DNA of 64,000 nucleotides, from contig JAVKTQ010000001.1 in assembly GCA_031460455.1 (NCBI GenBank), positions 372,001 through 436,000 of the forward strand, written 5' to 3'. Under the pieces are notes generated by a model that did no database searches, was not told the DNA's origin, and saw only the letters and a list, made by a program, of their open reading frames with translations. Position numbers and translations under genes: made by a program. Source of the DNA: Sporomusaceae bacterium. Its GTDB lineage: Bacteria > Bacillota > Negativicutes > Sporomusales > UBA7701. Of the stretch, positions 8,199-15,453 are shown in pieces. Position 1 is the first letter of the stretch; every line of letters starts with the position of its first letter.

Positions 8199-8600
8199 TT
8201 GGTTAAATACATGGAAGACCACAAAGACGAGCTTGTCCTCATCCTGGCAGGCTACCAGCGCGAGATGGAGACTTTTCTCCAGACGAATCCCGGTCTGCGG
8301 TCCCGCTTCCCCATCCATATCGACTTCCCTGACTATTCCCAGGGAGAACTGTTGTCGATCGCCGAGCAACTTTGCGCCAGGCGTCAGTACCAGCTCACCA
8401 CGCAGACCCGTCTGGCACTCCTGCGGATGCTCAATCCCCCCGCCAACCGCGACGACGACAACTTCGGCAACGCCCGCACGGTGCGCAACATCATCGAGAA
8501 AGCGCTCCGGCGCCAGGCGGTGCGCCTGGTGACCAAAACCAATATCACCCGCGAGGAGCTCATGGTCATCGAACCTTGCGACCTTCCGGAGGTAGAATGA
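8199..8600 (+). CDS. spoVK: Stage V sporulation protein K, C-terminal half (split gene)
   Basis: 133 codons starting at TTG 8199, which is a junction codon rather than a natural start: no ribosome site precedes it, only the terminator. The sequence continues the SpoVK family directly with VKYMEDHKDELVLILAGY, REMETFLQTNPGLRSRFP (sensor region with the arginine finger), FPDYS and the lid with NARTVRNIIEKALRRQ. Joined to the first half it gives 316 aa. The stop overlaps the start of the next gene (ATGA), so the downstream GTPase was coupled to intact spoVK. Confidence 0.94.
   Translation: MVKYMEDHKDELVLILAGYQREMETFLQTNPGLRSRFPIHIDFPDYSQGELLSIAEQLCARRQYQLTTQTRLALLRMLNPPANRDDDNFGNARTVRNIIEKALRRQAVRLVTKTNITREELMVIEPCDLPEVE
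8200..8203 (+). repeat. Right crossover core of the spoVK element (attR)
   Basis: TGGT inside codons TTG-GTT, the counterpart of 3653-3656. The flanks read ACAGTT on the left and TAAAT on the right; the left site has TAAAT replaced by CAAAT. Confidence 0.6.
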
Positions 8601-9205
8601 TGAAAGAATTCGCCGTCGTCGGCCGGCCCAATTCCGGCAAGACGCTGTTCACCCTCAATTTCGCCGCCTATCTCGGCTGCAAGACGGTCGACATTACCTT
8701 CAGGGCCCCTGACGGGCTCCTCGATTGCCGCCATTTCGGCATCGGCGAGGCGCGGCGGGAGCTATGCGGGCCCATGACCCACAAAACGCGCGCCGTCCAG
8801 TCGCTTGTGCTGAAAGTTCCTGTCGGCAAAACGGCAGTCAGCTTCAAACTCACCGACACCTGCGGCGTAAGTGAACAGATCCACGGCGATGAGGGCATCC
8901 GCCGCGGCATGGCCCAAGCGCTGAGCCTCATCCGCGCCACCGATTTCATTGTCCATGTCATCGACGCGGCTCTGGCCACGGACGCCTTCTTCGGCAGCGA
9001 CGCCAACATCGACCGCGAGATCTACAACTACGGCGTCGCGCGCTGCCGCTACATCCTGCTCGCCAACAAAACCGACCTCCCGCCGGCGCGCGACAACCTT
9101 GCCAGGCTCACGACCGTCTTTCATCAGGCCACCGTCCTGCCGGTATCCGCGCTATACAGCACCGGTTTCGCGGAAGTGAAAGCGTGTGTGGGCGCCAATG
9201 TCTGA
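8597..9205 (+). CDS. Small Era/EngA-like GTPase of unknown role
   Basis: 202 aa. GGAGG precedes tandem ATG codons that overlap the spoVK stop. GTPase motifs are G1 GRPNSGKT, G3 DTCG, G4 NKTD and a G5-like SAL. No extra domain is attached. It sits between spoVK and hflX, where Bacillus has no gene, together with two further small genes. Translational coupling to spoVK suggests expression in the sporulating mother cell. I do not recognise a named family. Confidence 0.75.
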   Translation: MMKEFAVVGRPNSGKTLFTLNFAAYLGCKTVDITFRAPDGLLDCRHFGIGEARRELCGPMTHKTRAVQSLVLKVPVGKTAVSFKLTDTCGVSEQIHGDEGIRRGMAQALSLIRATDFIVHVIDAALATDAFFGSDANIDREIYNYGVARCRYILLANKTDLPPARDNLARLTTVFHQATVLPVSALYSTGFAEVKACVGANV

Positions 9206-9776
9206 CGGGTTTGCCGTCGCCGCCCTGGCCGCAGCCTTCTGCTCGCTGGCCGTCAAAATCACTGACGACTGGCTCGACCGCGACCGCGACGCCGCCATCG
9301 GCCGGGTCAACTGGTCCGCCCGGCTCGGCGCCGGCGCAATGGTCTACGCCGCGCTTTTCCTTGCCCTGGCTGCCGGCATCAACGCCGCTGTCAGCCTGGC
9401 CCTGTTTTTCGCCAGCTACGTCGTCGGCATGTTTACCGACCTCGGCCGCCGTCTGCCCAGCCGGCTTACCGGCTGGCAGGAATCGCTGCTCGTCCTGGCC
9501 GCTGGCGTGGGGCTCTGCGGCTGGCGGACCATGCTGTTCGCCGGCCTGTTCGTTGCCGCCGTCCAGCTTATTGACGACTGCATCGATCTGGCCGACGACC
9601 GCCTCGCCGGCCAGCGCAACTTTGCCTGCCGGTTCGGCGCGGTGGAGTGCCTGCTTTGCGGTCTGACCCTGCTGCTGGCGGCCTGGTGGCTGGACGCCGG
9701 GCTGTTCGCGCCTGTGTTCGCCGGCGTCGCCACCGTCTACTGCCTCGACCTGCGAACCAAGGAGGTGATGAGATGA
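9186..9776 (+). CDS. Integral membrane protein, UbiA-like motifs
   Basis: 196 aa from GTG 9186 (GGAAG seven bases upstream); ATG at 9198 is an alternative. It has about five or six hydrophobic segments. TDDWLDRDRD in the first loop and LIDDCIDLADD later resemble the two Asp-rich motifs of UbiA prenyltransferases, but the protein is shorter than the usual ~280-300 aa and the resemblance is weak. It overlaps the GTPase upstream and the small gene downstream, so it is part of the spoVK operon. Function unknown. Confidence 0.65.
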   Translation: MWAPMSDGFAVAALAAAFCSLAVKITDDWLDRDRDAAIGRVNWSARLGAGAMVYAALFLALAAGINAAVSLALFFASYVVGMFTDLGRRLPSRLTGWQESLLVLAAGVGLCGWRTMLFAGLFVAAVQLIDDCIDLADDRLAGQRNFACRFGAVECLLCGLTLLLAAWWLDAGLFAPVFAGVATVYCLDLRTKEVMR

Positions 9777-9964
9777 TTATCGACTACCTCCTGTTCGCCC
9801 TGGCCGCATTCCTGTTCGGCTATATCCTCGGTAAGCGCCTGGGCAGGGAAGAGGGCAGGGAGGAGGGCAGGGCCCTCGCGCCCCTGCTCCTCAGGGAACA
9901 GTCCTTCGCCCAGGGTTACTGCGCGCTCTGCCACGCCGCCCGCCTGCCTGTATCGGAGCGTTGA
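9773..9964 (+). CDS. Small membrane-anchored protein (63 aa)
   Basis: ATG at 9773 overlaps the preceding stop (ATGA), and GGAGGTG lies 6 bases upstream. One N-terminal membrane segment (YLLFALAAFLFGYILG) is followed by a charged GREEGREEGR stretch and a C-terminal YCALC. No family recognised. It is the last gene before a terminator, so it closes the spoVK operon. Confidence 0.6.
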   Translation: MIIDYLLFALAAFLFGYILGKRLGREEGREEGRALAPLLLREQSFAQGYCALCHAARLPVSER

Positions 9965-9990
9965 TAAGCTTCACCAGCACACTTTCGTAT

Positions 9991-10026
9991 GCGAAGGAGG
10001 CATTTACGCCTCTTTCGTCATTTTTT
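9991..10026 (+). terminator. Terminator closing the spoVK operon
   Basis: Stem GCGAAGGAGGC / GCCTCTTTCG with one mismatch and a five-base loop, followed by TCATTTTTT. Confidence 0.8.
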
Positions 10027-10073
10027 GCAGGAAATGACGGCAATTGAACAAAATATAGAGGTTAGAAGAAAGG

Positions 10074-11900
10074 ATGATTCAATTGCCTGATGTACAGGGA
10101 AATGTCAGCGGCATTCGCAAGAGCACGCTGGAAATACTGGAGAGCCTTTATAAAGTCGAAGTGCCTCCCGGAGAAGCCGTGAGCGCCGAGCTCGCAGACA
10201 TTATGGCCCGCCTCACCGCCCAGCTCGGCCGCGAGATCGCCGTCTACTTAAGCCGCCGCGGCCAGGTCGTGAGCGTCGCCGTCGGCGACACCCGCACCGT
10301 CGCCCTGCCGGAGGCCGCCGGCCGCCGCGCCGCCCACCGCCTTAGCGGCATCCGCTGCATCCATACCCATCCCACCGGCGACAGCGAGCTAAGCGCCCTT
10401 GACCTCACCTCGCTCAAAGAGATGCGCTTCGACCTCATGGCCGCCCTCGGCGTCGACGCCGACGCAGCCGTGAGCCAGGTCAGCTTTGCCTATGTTTCCG
10501 GCTGGAGCGGGGAGGAGGAGGCGCTCGTCGACACCATCGGCCCTCTATCCATCGACGATTTCATCGCCATGGATCTCACCTACCTCACCGTCCAGCTCGA
10601 CCGCAGCCTTGAAGAACGCGGCAAATCCGTAAACCTTGCCGAGAAGGAACTGGCCATCCTGGTCGGCGTCGAACGCCAGTCCGGCTGGGATATCGCCGAT
10701 TCTCTCGAAGAACTCGCCCAGCTTGCGGAAACTGCCGGGGCTGTTGTTGTCGATCGCCTGTGGCAGAAGCGCGAGCGCCCGGACGCCGCCCTATTTGTCG
10801 GCCGCGGCAAGGTCCAGGAGATCGCCGCCGCCCGCCAGGAGAAGGGCGCCAACCTCATCATCTTCGACGACGAACTGTCGCCCGCTCAGCAACGAAACCT
10901 CGAACAGAGCCTGGGCACCAAGGTGCTCGACCGCACCGCCCTCATCCTCGACATCTTCGCCCAGCGGGCCCGCACCCACGAAGGCAAGCTCCAGGTCGAG
11001 CTCGCCCAGCTCAAATACAACCTGCCGCGCCTCGGCGGCCAGGGCCTTGTCCTCTCCCGGCTGGGCGGCGGCATCGGCACGCGCGGCCCCGGCGAAACCA
11101 AGCTTGAGGTCGACCGGCGTCGCATTCGCGACCGGATCGCCGACATTGAGCGGGAAATCAAGCTCTTCCGCCGCCATCGCGATCTCCACCGCCAGCGCCG
11201 CCAGGACGTCCGCATCCCCGGCATCGCCCTCGTAGGCTACACCAACGCCGGCAAATCCACCCTCTTAAACGCCCTCACCGCCGCCGACGTCCTTGCCGAG
11301 GACAAGCTTTTCGCCACCCTCGACCCCACGACCCGCAAGATAACCCTGCCCGGCGGCCAGGAAGCGCTGCTCACCGACACCGTCGGCTTCATCCAGAAGC
11401 TTCCCCATCAGCTGGTGGCCGCTTTCCGCGCCACCCTCGAAGAAGTCGTCCAGGCCGATCTCCTCCTGCACGTCATCGACGCCAGCCACCCCCGCCACCA
11501 GGAGCAGAACGACGCCGTATTCCACGTCCTCGGCGAGCTCGGCGCCGCCGATAAGCCAGTAATCCCCGTCTACAACAAGAGCGACCGCCTCGACAACCCC
11601 CACCTCAAGGAACGCCTGCTGCGCAATCCCGACAGCGTCGCCATCTCGGCCCTGAACGGCGAGGGGATCGCCGACCTGCTGGACCGCATCCGCGCCTTCC
11701 TGCGCCGCCGGAGCGTCGACGCCGTCCTGCTTGTGCCCTACAGCGACAGCGGCGTTCTGGCCCGCCTTTACGACCTCGGCGCCGTCAACGCCGCCGAATA
11801 CACCGACGGCGGCATCCGCGTCAGCATCGCCCTGCCTCCCGAGGAAGTCGCCGTATTCCAACAATACCTGTTGACTGACGAGGTGACTGATGATGAATGA
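10074..11900 (+). CDS. hflX: GTPase HflX with an N-terminal extension
   Basis: 608 aa against ~420 for typical HflX. Residues ~1-190 form an extra N-terminal region, as also occurs in some other Firmicutes. The HflX N-domain follows (VERQSGWDIADSLEELAQL, FVGRGKVQEI) with the GGQGLVLSRLGGGIGTRGPGE signature. The GTPase domain has G1 GYTNAGKST, G3 DTVGF and G4 NKSD. HflX binds and splits 50S/70S ribosomes. Its place next to spoVK and a ynbB-like gene matches the Bacillus order. ATG at 10074 follows AAGAAAGG. Confidence 0.95.
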   Translation: MIQLPDVQGNVSGIRKSTLEILESLYKVEVPPGEAVSAELADIMARLTAQLGREIAVYLSRRGQVVSVAVGDTRTVALPEAAGRRAAHRLSGIRCIHTHPTGDSELSALDLTSLKEMRFDLMAALGVDADAAVSQVSFAYVSGWSGEEEALVDTIGPLSIDDFIAMDLTYLTVQLDRSLEERGKSVNLAEKELAILVGVERQSGWDIADSLEELAQLAETAGAVVVDRLWQKRERPDAALFVGRGKVQEIAAARQEKGANLIIFDDELSPAQQRNLEQSLGTKVLDRTALILDIFAQRARTHEGKLQVELAQLKYNLPRLGGQGLVLSRLGGGIGTRGPGETKLEVDRRRIRDRIADIEREIKLFRRHRDLHRQRRQDVRIPGIALVGYTNAGKSTLLNALTAADVLAEDKLFATLDPTTRKITLPGGQEALLTDTVGFIQKLPHQLVAAFRATLEEVVQADLLLHVIDASHPRHQEQNDAVFHVLGELGAADKPVIPVYNKSDRLDNPHLKERLLRNPDSVAISALNGEGIADLLDRIRAFLRRRSVDAVLLVPYSDSGVLARLYDLGAVNAAEYTDGGIRVSIALPPEEVAVFQQYLLTDEVTDDE

Positions 11901-13134
11901 TTTACCGGATAAAGCGAAAGACTTCACCCGCGCCCTGGAAGAAGCGGCCCCCGTTTTTGCCGGCCTGGACGCCGTGGCGCGCGCCAACACCGCCAAAGTC
12001 CTCGAAGCCTTCCGCCGCCACCAGGTCGGCGACTTCCACTTCCGCGCCACCACCGGCTACGGCTACGGCGACGCCGGTCGGGACAAGCTCGACGAAATCT
12101 GGGCCGACATCTTCGGCGCCGAGAAAGCCCTTGTCCGCACCCACTTCGTCTCCGGCACCCACGCCCTGGCAGCAGTCCTTTTCGGCCTGCTGCGGCCTGG
12201 CGACGAACTGCTGTCAGTTACCGGCGCCCCCTACGATACCATGCAGACCGTCATCGGCCATCCGCAGGCTTTCCCCGGCTCGCTGGCCGACCACGGCATC
12301 GCCTACCGCGAAGTTCCCCTCACCGCCGCCGGCGAGGTGGACGGGGAGGGGGTGGCTGCCGCCATGACCGCCAGAACGAAGCTGGTGCTTATCCAGCGCT
12401 CCCGCGGCTACAGCCTCCGCCCGCCGCTCAGCGTCGCCGCCATCGGCCGCGCCTGCTCGCTCGTAAAAAGCCTCAAGCCCGATTGCATCTGTTTCGTCGA
12501 CAACTGCTACGGCGAATTCGTCGAAACCAGCGAACCGACCGCCGTCGGCGCCGACATCGTCGCCGGGTCGCTCATCAAAAATCCCGGCGGCGGCATTGCC
12601 CCAGCCGGCGGCTACATCGCCGGCCGCGCCGACCTTGTCGAACTGGCCGCCTGCCGCCTCACCGCTCCCGGGATCGGCAGCGAACTCGGCGCCACCCTCG
12701 GCGACAACCGGCTCCTCTACCAGGGACTGTTTCTCGCCCCCCACACCGTCGCCCAGGCCCTCAAAGGCGCCGTCTTCGCCGCCTCGCTCTTCGCACGGCT
12801 AGGGTACAATACCCTGCCGCGCTATGACGCGCCCCGCAGCGACATAATCCAGGCCATCGAGCTCGGCTCGGCCGATAAGATGGTCGCGTTCTGCCGCGGC
12901 CTGCAGCGCTGGTCGCCGGTGGACGCCCACGTCCAGCCCGAACCGAGCGCCATGCCGGGCTACAGCGACGCCGTTGTCATGGCCGGCGGCACCTTTGTCC
13001 AGGGCTCGTCCATCGAGCTGAGCGCCGACGGACCGCTGCGCCCGCCGTACGCCGTATACCTCCAGGGCGGACTTACTTTCGAACACGCCGTCCTTGGCAT
13101 AACCGGCGCCGCCCGCGCCGTCTGCGGCGGATAG
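11890..13134 (+). CDS. YnbB-like PLP-dependent protein (methionine gamma-lyase/aluminium resistance family)
   Basis: 414 aa. It starts inside the hflX stop region with GAGGTGACTG upstream. GYGYGDAGRDKLDEIWADIF, the THFVSGTHAL cofactor-binding region and FVDNCYGEFVE are present. SLIKNPGGGIAPAGGY carries the PLP lysine. The family is annotated as methionine gamma-lyase-like or aluminium resistance protein; the true substrate is unclear. It is co-transcribed with hflX. Confidence 0.88.
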   Translation: MMNDLPDKAKDFTRALEEAAPVFAGLDAVARANTAKVLEAFRRHQVGDFHFRATTGYGYGDAGRDKLDEIWADIFGAEKALVRTHFVSGTHALAAVLFGLLRPGDELLSVTGAPYDTMQTVIGHPQAFPGSLADHGIAYREVPLTAAGEVDGEGVAAAMTARTKLVLIQRSRGYSLRPPLSVAAIGRACSLVKSLKPDCICFVDNCYGEFVETSEPTAVGADIVAGSLIKNPGGGIAPAGGYIAGRADLVELAACRLTAPGIGSELGATLGDNRLLYQGLFLAPHTVAQALKGAVFAASLFARLGYNTLPRYDAPRSDIIQAIELGSADKMVAFCRGLQRWSPVDAHVQPEPSAMPGYSDAVVMAGGTFVQGSSIELSADGPLRPPYAVYLQGGLTFEHAVLGITGAARAVCGG

Positions 13135-13253
13135 CTAGTTTACAAGTTTCAACACATATTTACCTTATTCACTGTTAATAGACAGGAAATTACCGGCCGG
13201 CGTCGAACAATAGCATAGAAAAACCGCGGAAATCTTATATTCGGTGGGGTCAC

Positions 13254-14627
13254 GTGGAGTATATAGCTATCACCCTGCTGGCCATTGCGGCCACGACATG
13301 TGTCGTATACTTGCTTGCGAACAAAGTCTTCGGTGTCCGCCTGCGCCTCAAGTCACTGGTGCTGTGCGCCGCTTGCGCATTATTTCTCAGCCTGGTTCTG
13401 CCGCGCATCGTCGTTAGCTTCGCCGGTCTCGCAGGCACCGTTGGCTTTTTAGCCGTTTTCGCCGTAATCTTCGCTTACTTCGTGGCGTATTACGACGACC
13501 CTCGCGATCTGCCGGCCAGTCCCGTATCCGCCTTGCCTGCACCGCCTGCCGATACATTAGGCGACCGCACCGCTCTGGTTTCGGCTGCAGCCACCTTTAT
13601 CGCCGCCGACCGCGACGACAACCATGCACAGAAAATAACGACGGAAGAACCTTCTATACAACCGACAGCGGCGGTTGCCGCCCCTGTGCCTCTCTTCCCG
13701 CCGACCGCAGCAACAATCTCCGAGCCTGAACCTGAACCTGAGCCCGAGCCCGAACCTGAGCCCGAGCCCGAGCCCGAACCTGAGCCCGAGCCCGAGCCCG
13801 AACCTGAGCCCGAGCCCGAGCCTGAGCCCGAGCCCGAGCCTGAGTCAGTACTTTCCGCTCTCGACATTGATCTTGAGCTTAGCCTTATCGCCGCTTCCGA
13901 GCCTGCCCCGGACGGTGAACCGGCTGATAAAGAAGAAACGCCGCTGACCATCCTGCCACCAGCCTCACCACCTGCCGCTGCGGCTGACCCTGAACTCCAC
14001 TCCGACCCCGCCCCTGAGGTTGAGGCCGTCGCCGAAGCGGCTGACGAAGCCGCCGGACCCGGTGAAGTCACCGCTGATCCTCTGGCCGCTTTCGCCTTCG
14101 CCGACGACATTTCCCCCGAGCCGTCCCCGGAAAGCGAGTCGCCTGCAGATATCCAGCAAACGGATGCTGCCGACGCTCCCGAAAACGATAGCCAGCCGAT
14201 GGAGGCGAATGAAGTGACAATCCCGTCGCACCCCGCCTCGGATAGCCTCGACGACCTGATGGACTTTGCCTTCACCGAGAAGGAGTCCGGCCGCCACCAA
14301 CAGGCTCTCGACGCTTTCCGGCGCGCCCTGCGCCTCTATCGCTTCAGTGAAGCGGCTCCGTTCCTGGCGATTGAAATCGCCAACCTGCTAAAGAACAGGG
14401 GATCATACGACGAAGCGATCGCCGTGCTCTCCGAAAGCCGCAGCCTTCTGGCGCTGCTGGAAAACGAGGCCCTCGACCAGGAGTTCGTCGTCACGATCGC
14501 CTATCTGCGCATCGTCAAGAACACCCTGCTGCAAAAGAGGGTGGGGTATCTGCCATTTAGCCGGATTCCCGCGGACATCAGCAGTGAGATCGACGCCGAG
14601 TTCCGCGAGTGGCGTAATTTAGCCTAG
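13254..14627 (+). CDS. Membrane protein with Glu-Pro repeat spacer and TPR-like C-terminus
   Basis: 457 aa, GTG at 13254 after GGTGGGG. Two hydrophobic segments lie in residues 1-82. An acidic low-complexity region includes an uninterrupted 20-unit Glu-Pro tract (residues ~157-197). The C-terminal ~110 residues look like TPR helices ([30 protein letters not shown]). The EP tract would form a stiff extended rod holding the TPR part away from the membrane. Function not recognised. Confidence 0.72.
   Translation: MEYIAITLLAIAATTCVVYLLANKVFGVRLRLKSLVLCAACALFLSLVLPRIVVSFAGLAGTVGFLAVFAVIFAYFVAYYDDPRDLPASPVSALPAPPADTLGDRTALVSAAATFIAADRDDNHAQKITTEEPSIQPTAAVAAPVPLFPPTAATISEPEPEPEPEPEPEPEPEPEPEPEPEPEPEPEPEPEPEPEPESVLSALDIDLELSLIAASEPAPDGEPADKEETPLTILPPASPPAAAADPELHSDPAPEVEAVAEAADEAAGPGEVTADPLAAFAFADDISPEPSPESESPADIQQTDAADAPENDSQPMEANEVTIPSHPASDSLDDLMDFAFTEKESGRHQQALDAFRRALRLYRFSEAAPFLAIEIANLLKNRGSYDEAIAVLSESRSLLALLENEALDQEFVVTIAYLRIVKNTLLQKRVGYLPFSRIPADISSEIDAEFREWRNLA
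13722..13844 (+). repeat. In-frame 6-bp tandem repeat encoding (Glu-Pro)20
   Basis: 41 codons alternating GAG/GAA and CCC/CCT, with a higher-order 18-bp period (GAGCCCGAGCCCGAACCT). Slippage is expected to change its length between strains without breaking the frame. Confidence 0.92.
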
Positions 14628-14655
14628 TACTGATAATTTTTTGGGAGGAATACGG

Positions 14656-15384
14656 ATGAAAAAAAGTGTCGACATTCTCGGTTTGCCGGTAATCAGCATC
14701 AGCGAGGGCCTTGAACTCGGTACGGCCAAGAGCCTCGTGATCAACCCCGCCCAAGGCGCGGTTGCCGCGCTCGTCATCGACGACGGCAAGTGGTATCTGG
14801 GCGCCAAACTGCTTCCCTTCGCCGCCATCGCCGGCCTTGGCGACTCGGCTATCACCGTCGAAAGCGCCAGCAACGTTGTGCCGGTCAGCGGCGCCCCGGA
14901 TCTTGAGAAGCTCCTCGCTGCCGGCGTCACTGTCATCGGCGCCAAAGTCCTTACCAAAACCGGCCGTATCCAGGGCAAGATTACCGAGATTGCCGTCGAC
15001 GCCGCCGGCAAAATCGTCAGCTGCGAGATAGAAGAGGCCGACGGCGGTATTGCGCACATCCCGACCCAACGCGTCTTCACCTTCGCCAAAGATGTCGTCA
15101 TCGTTGCCGACGGCGATGCCGCCGTACCCGCCGCCAAACCGGCCGAAGCTCCTCCGGCGGCCGCCCCGGCTGCCGCCGCGCCTGCCCAGGCCGCCGCAGA
15201 TGACGACTCGGCAAAGAAGTTTGACGACAAGCAACGCAAATACCTGCTCGGCAAGAAAGCCAACCGCCGCATCGAAACCGACAACGGCGTGGTCATCGTC
15301 GAACAGGGCGGCGAAATCACCGAGGAAGTCATCCAAAAGGCAAAGCTGGCCGGAAAGTTCGTCGAGCTTTCCATGAGCATCTAG
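14656..15384 (+). CDS. PRC-barrel domain protein
   Basis: 242 aa, ATG at 14656 with GGGAGG upstream. Two PRC-barrel repeats are visible: residues ~5-80 (VDILGLPVISISEGLELGTA) and ~88-160 (GAKVLTKTGRIQGKITEIAV). They are joined to a 25-residue Ala/Pro linker and a C-terminal helix-rich tail. PRC barrels occur in RimM and in photosynthetic reaction centre H subunits; stand-alone double versions like this one are common in clostridia with unknown function. A terminator follows. Confidence 0.85.
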   Translation: MKKSVDILGLPVISISEGLELGTAKSLVINPAQGAVAALVIDDGKWYLGAKLLPFAAIAGLGDSAITVESASNVVPVSGAPDLEKLLAAGVTVIGAKVLTKTGRIQGKITEIAVDAAGKIVSCEIEEADGGIAHIPTQRVFTFAKDVVIVADGDAAVPAAKPAEAPPAAAPAAAAPAQAAADDDSAKKFDDKQRKYLLGKKANRRIETDNGVVIVEQGGEITEEVIQKAKLAGKFVELSMSI

Positions 15385-15393
15385 CAACCGAGC

Positions 15394-15420
15394 CCCCCGC
15401 ACCGCGGGGGTTTCCTCTCT
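15394..15420 (+). terminator. Terminator after the PRC-barrel gene
   Basis: CCCCCGC / GCGGGGG stem with a three-base loop, then TTTCCTCTCT. Confidence 0.75.
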
Positions 15421-15453
15421 CTACATCCTCTCTGACGATTGGAAGTGCCTGCC

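Larger units (their letters stand above)
3653..8199. mobile_element. 4547-bp serine-recombinase intervening element inside spoVK (skin-like)
   Basis: Codon ATG 3652-3654 of the N-terminal half corresponds to codon TTG 8199-8201 of the C-terminal half. Both junctions contain TGGT followed by a pyrimidine and AAAT (3653-3660 and 8200-8207). Removing 4547 bp joins AIDC-(M/L)-VKYMEDHKDE in frame, which is the expected SpoVK sequence. Contents on the minus strand, from the right: large serine recombinase, 49-aa zinc ribbon protein, DUF2271 exported protein, second exported protein, DnaQ-like exonuclease. A possible 79-aa gene is on the plus strand. No phage structural genes are present. Developmental excision is inferred from the analogy to sigK, gerE, spoVFB and spsM elements; a plain insertional disruption is the alternative. 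Confidence 0.88.

Noticed and set aside
3653-8199. Prophage
   Set aside because: No capsid, tail, terminase, lysis or replication genes; only the recombinase is phage-like.
13722-13844. Short tandem repeats as a CRISPR-like array
   Set aside because: Six-base coding repeat without spacers, inside an open reading frame.
13490-14275. Minus-strand ORF of 261 codons with a Gly-Ser repeat
   Set aside because: It is the complement of the Glu-Pro gene; the Gly-Ser run is only the antisense of the repeat, and there is no ribosome site.
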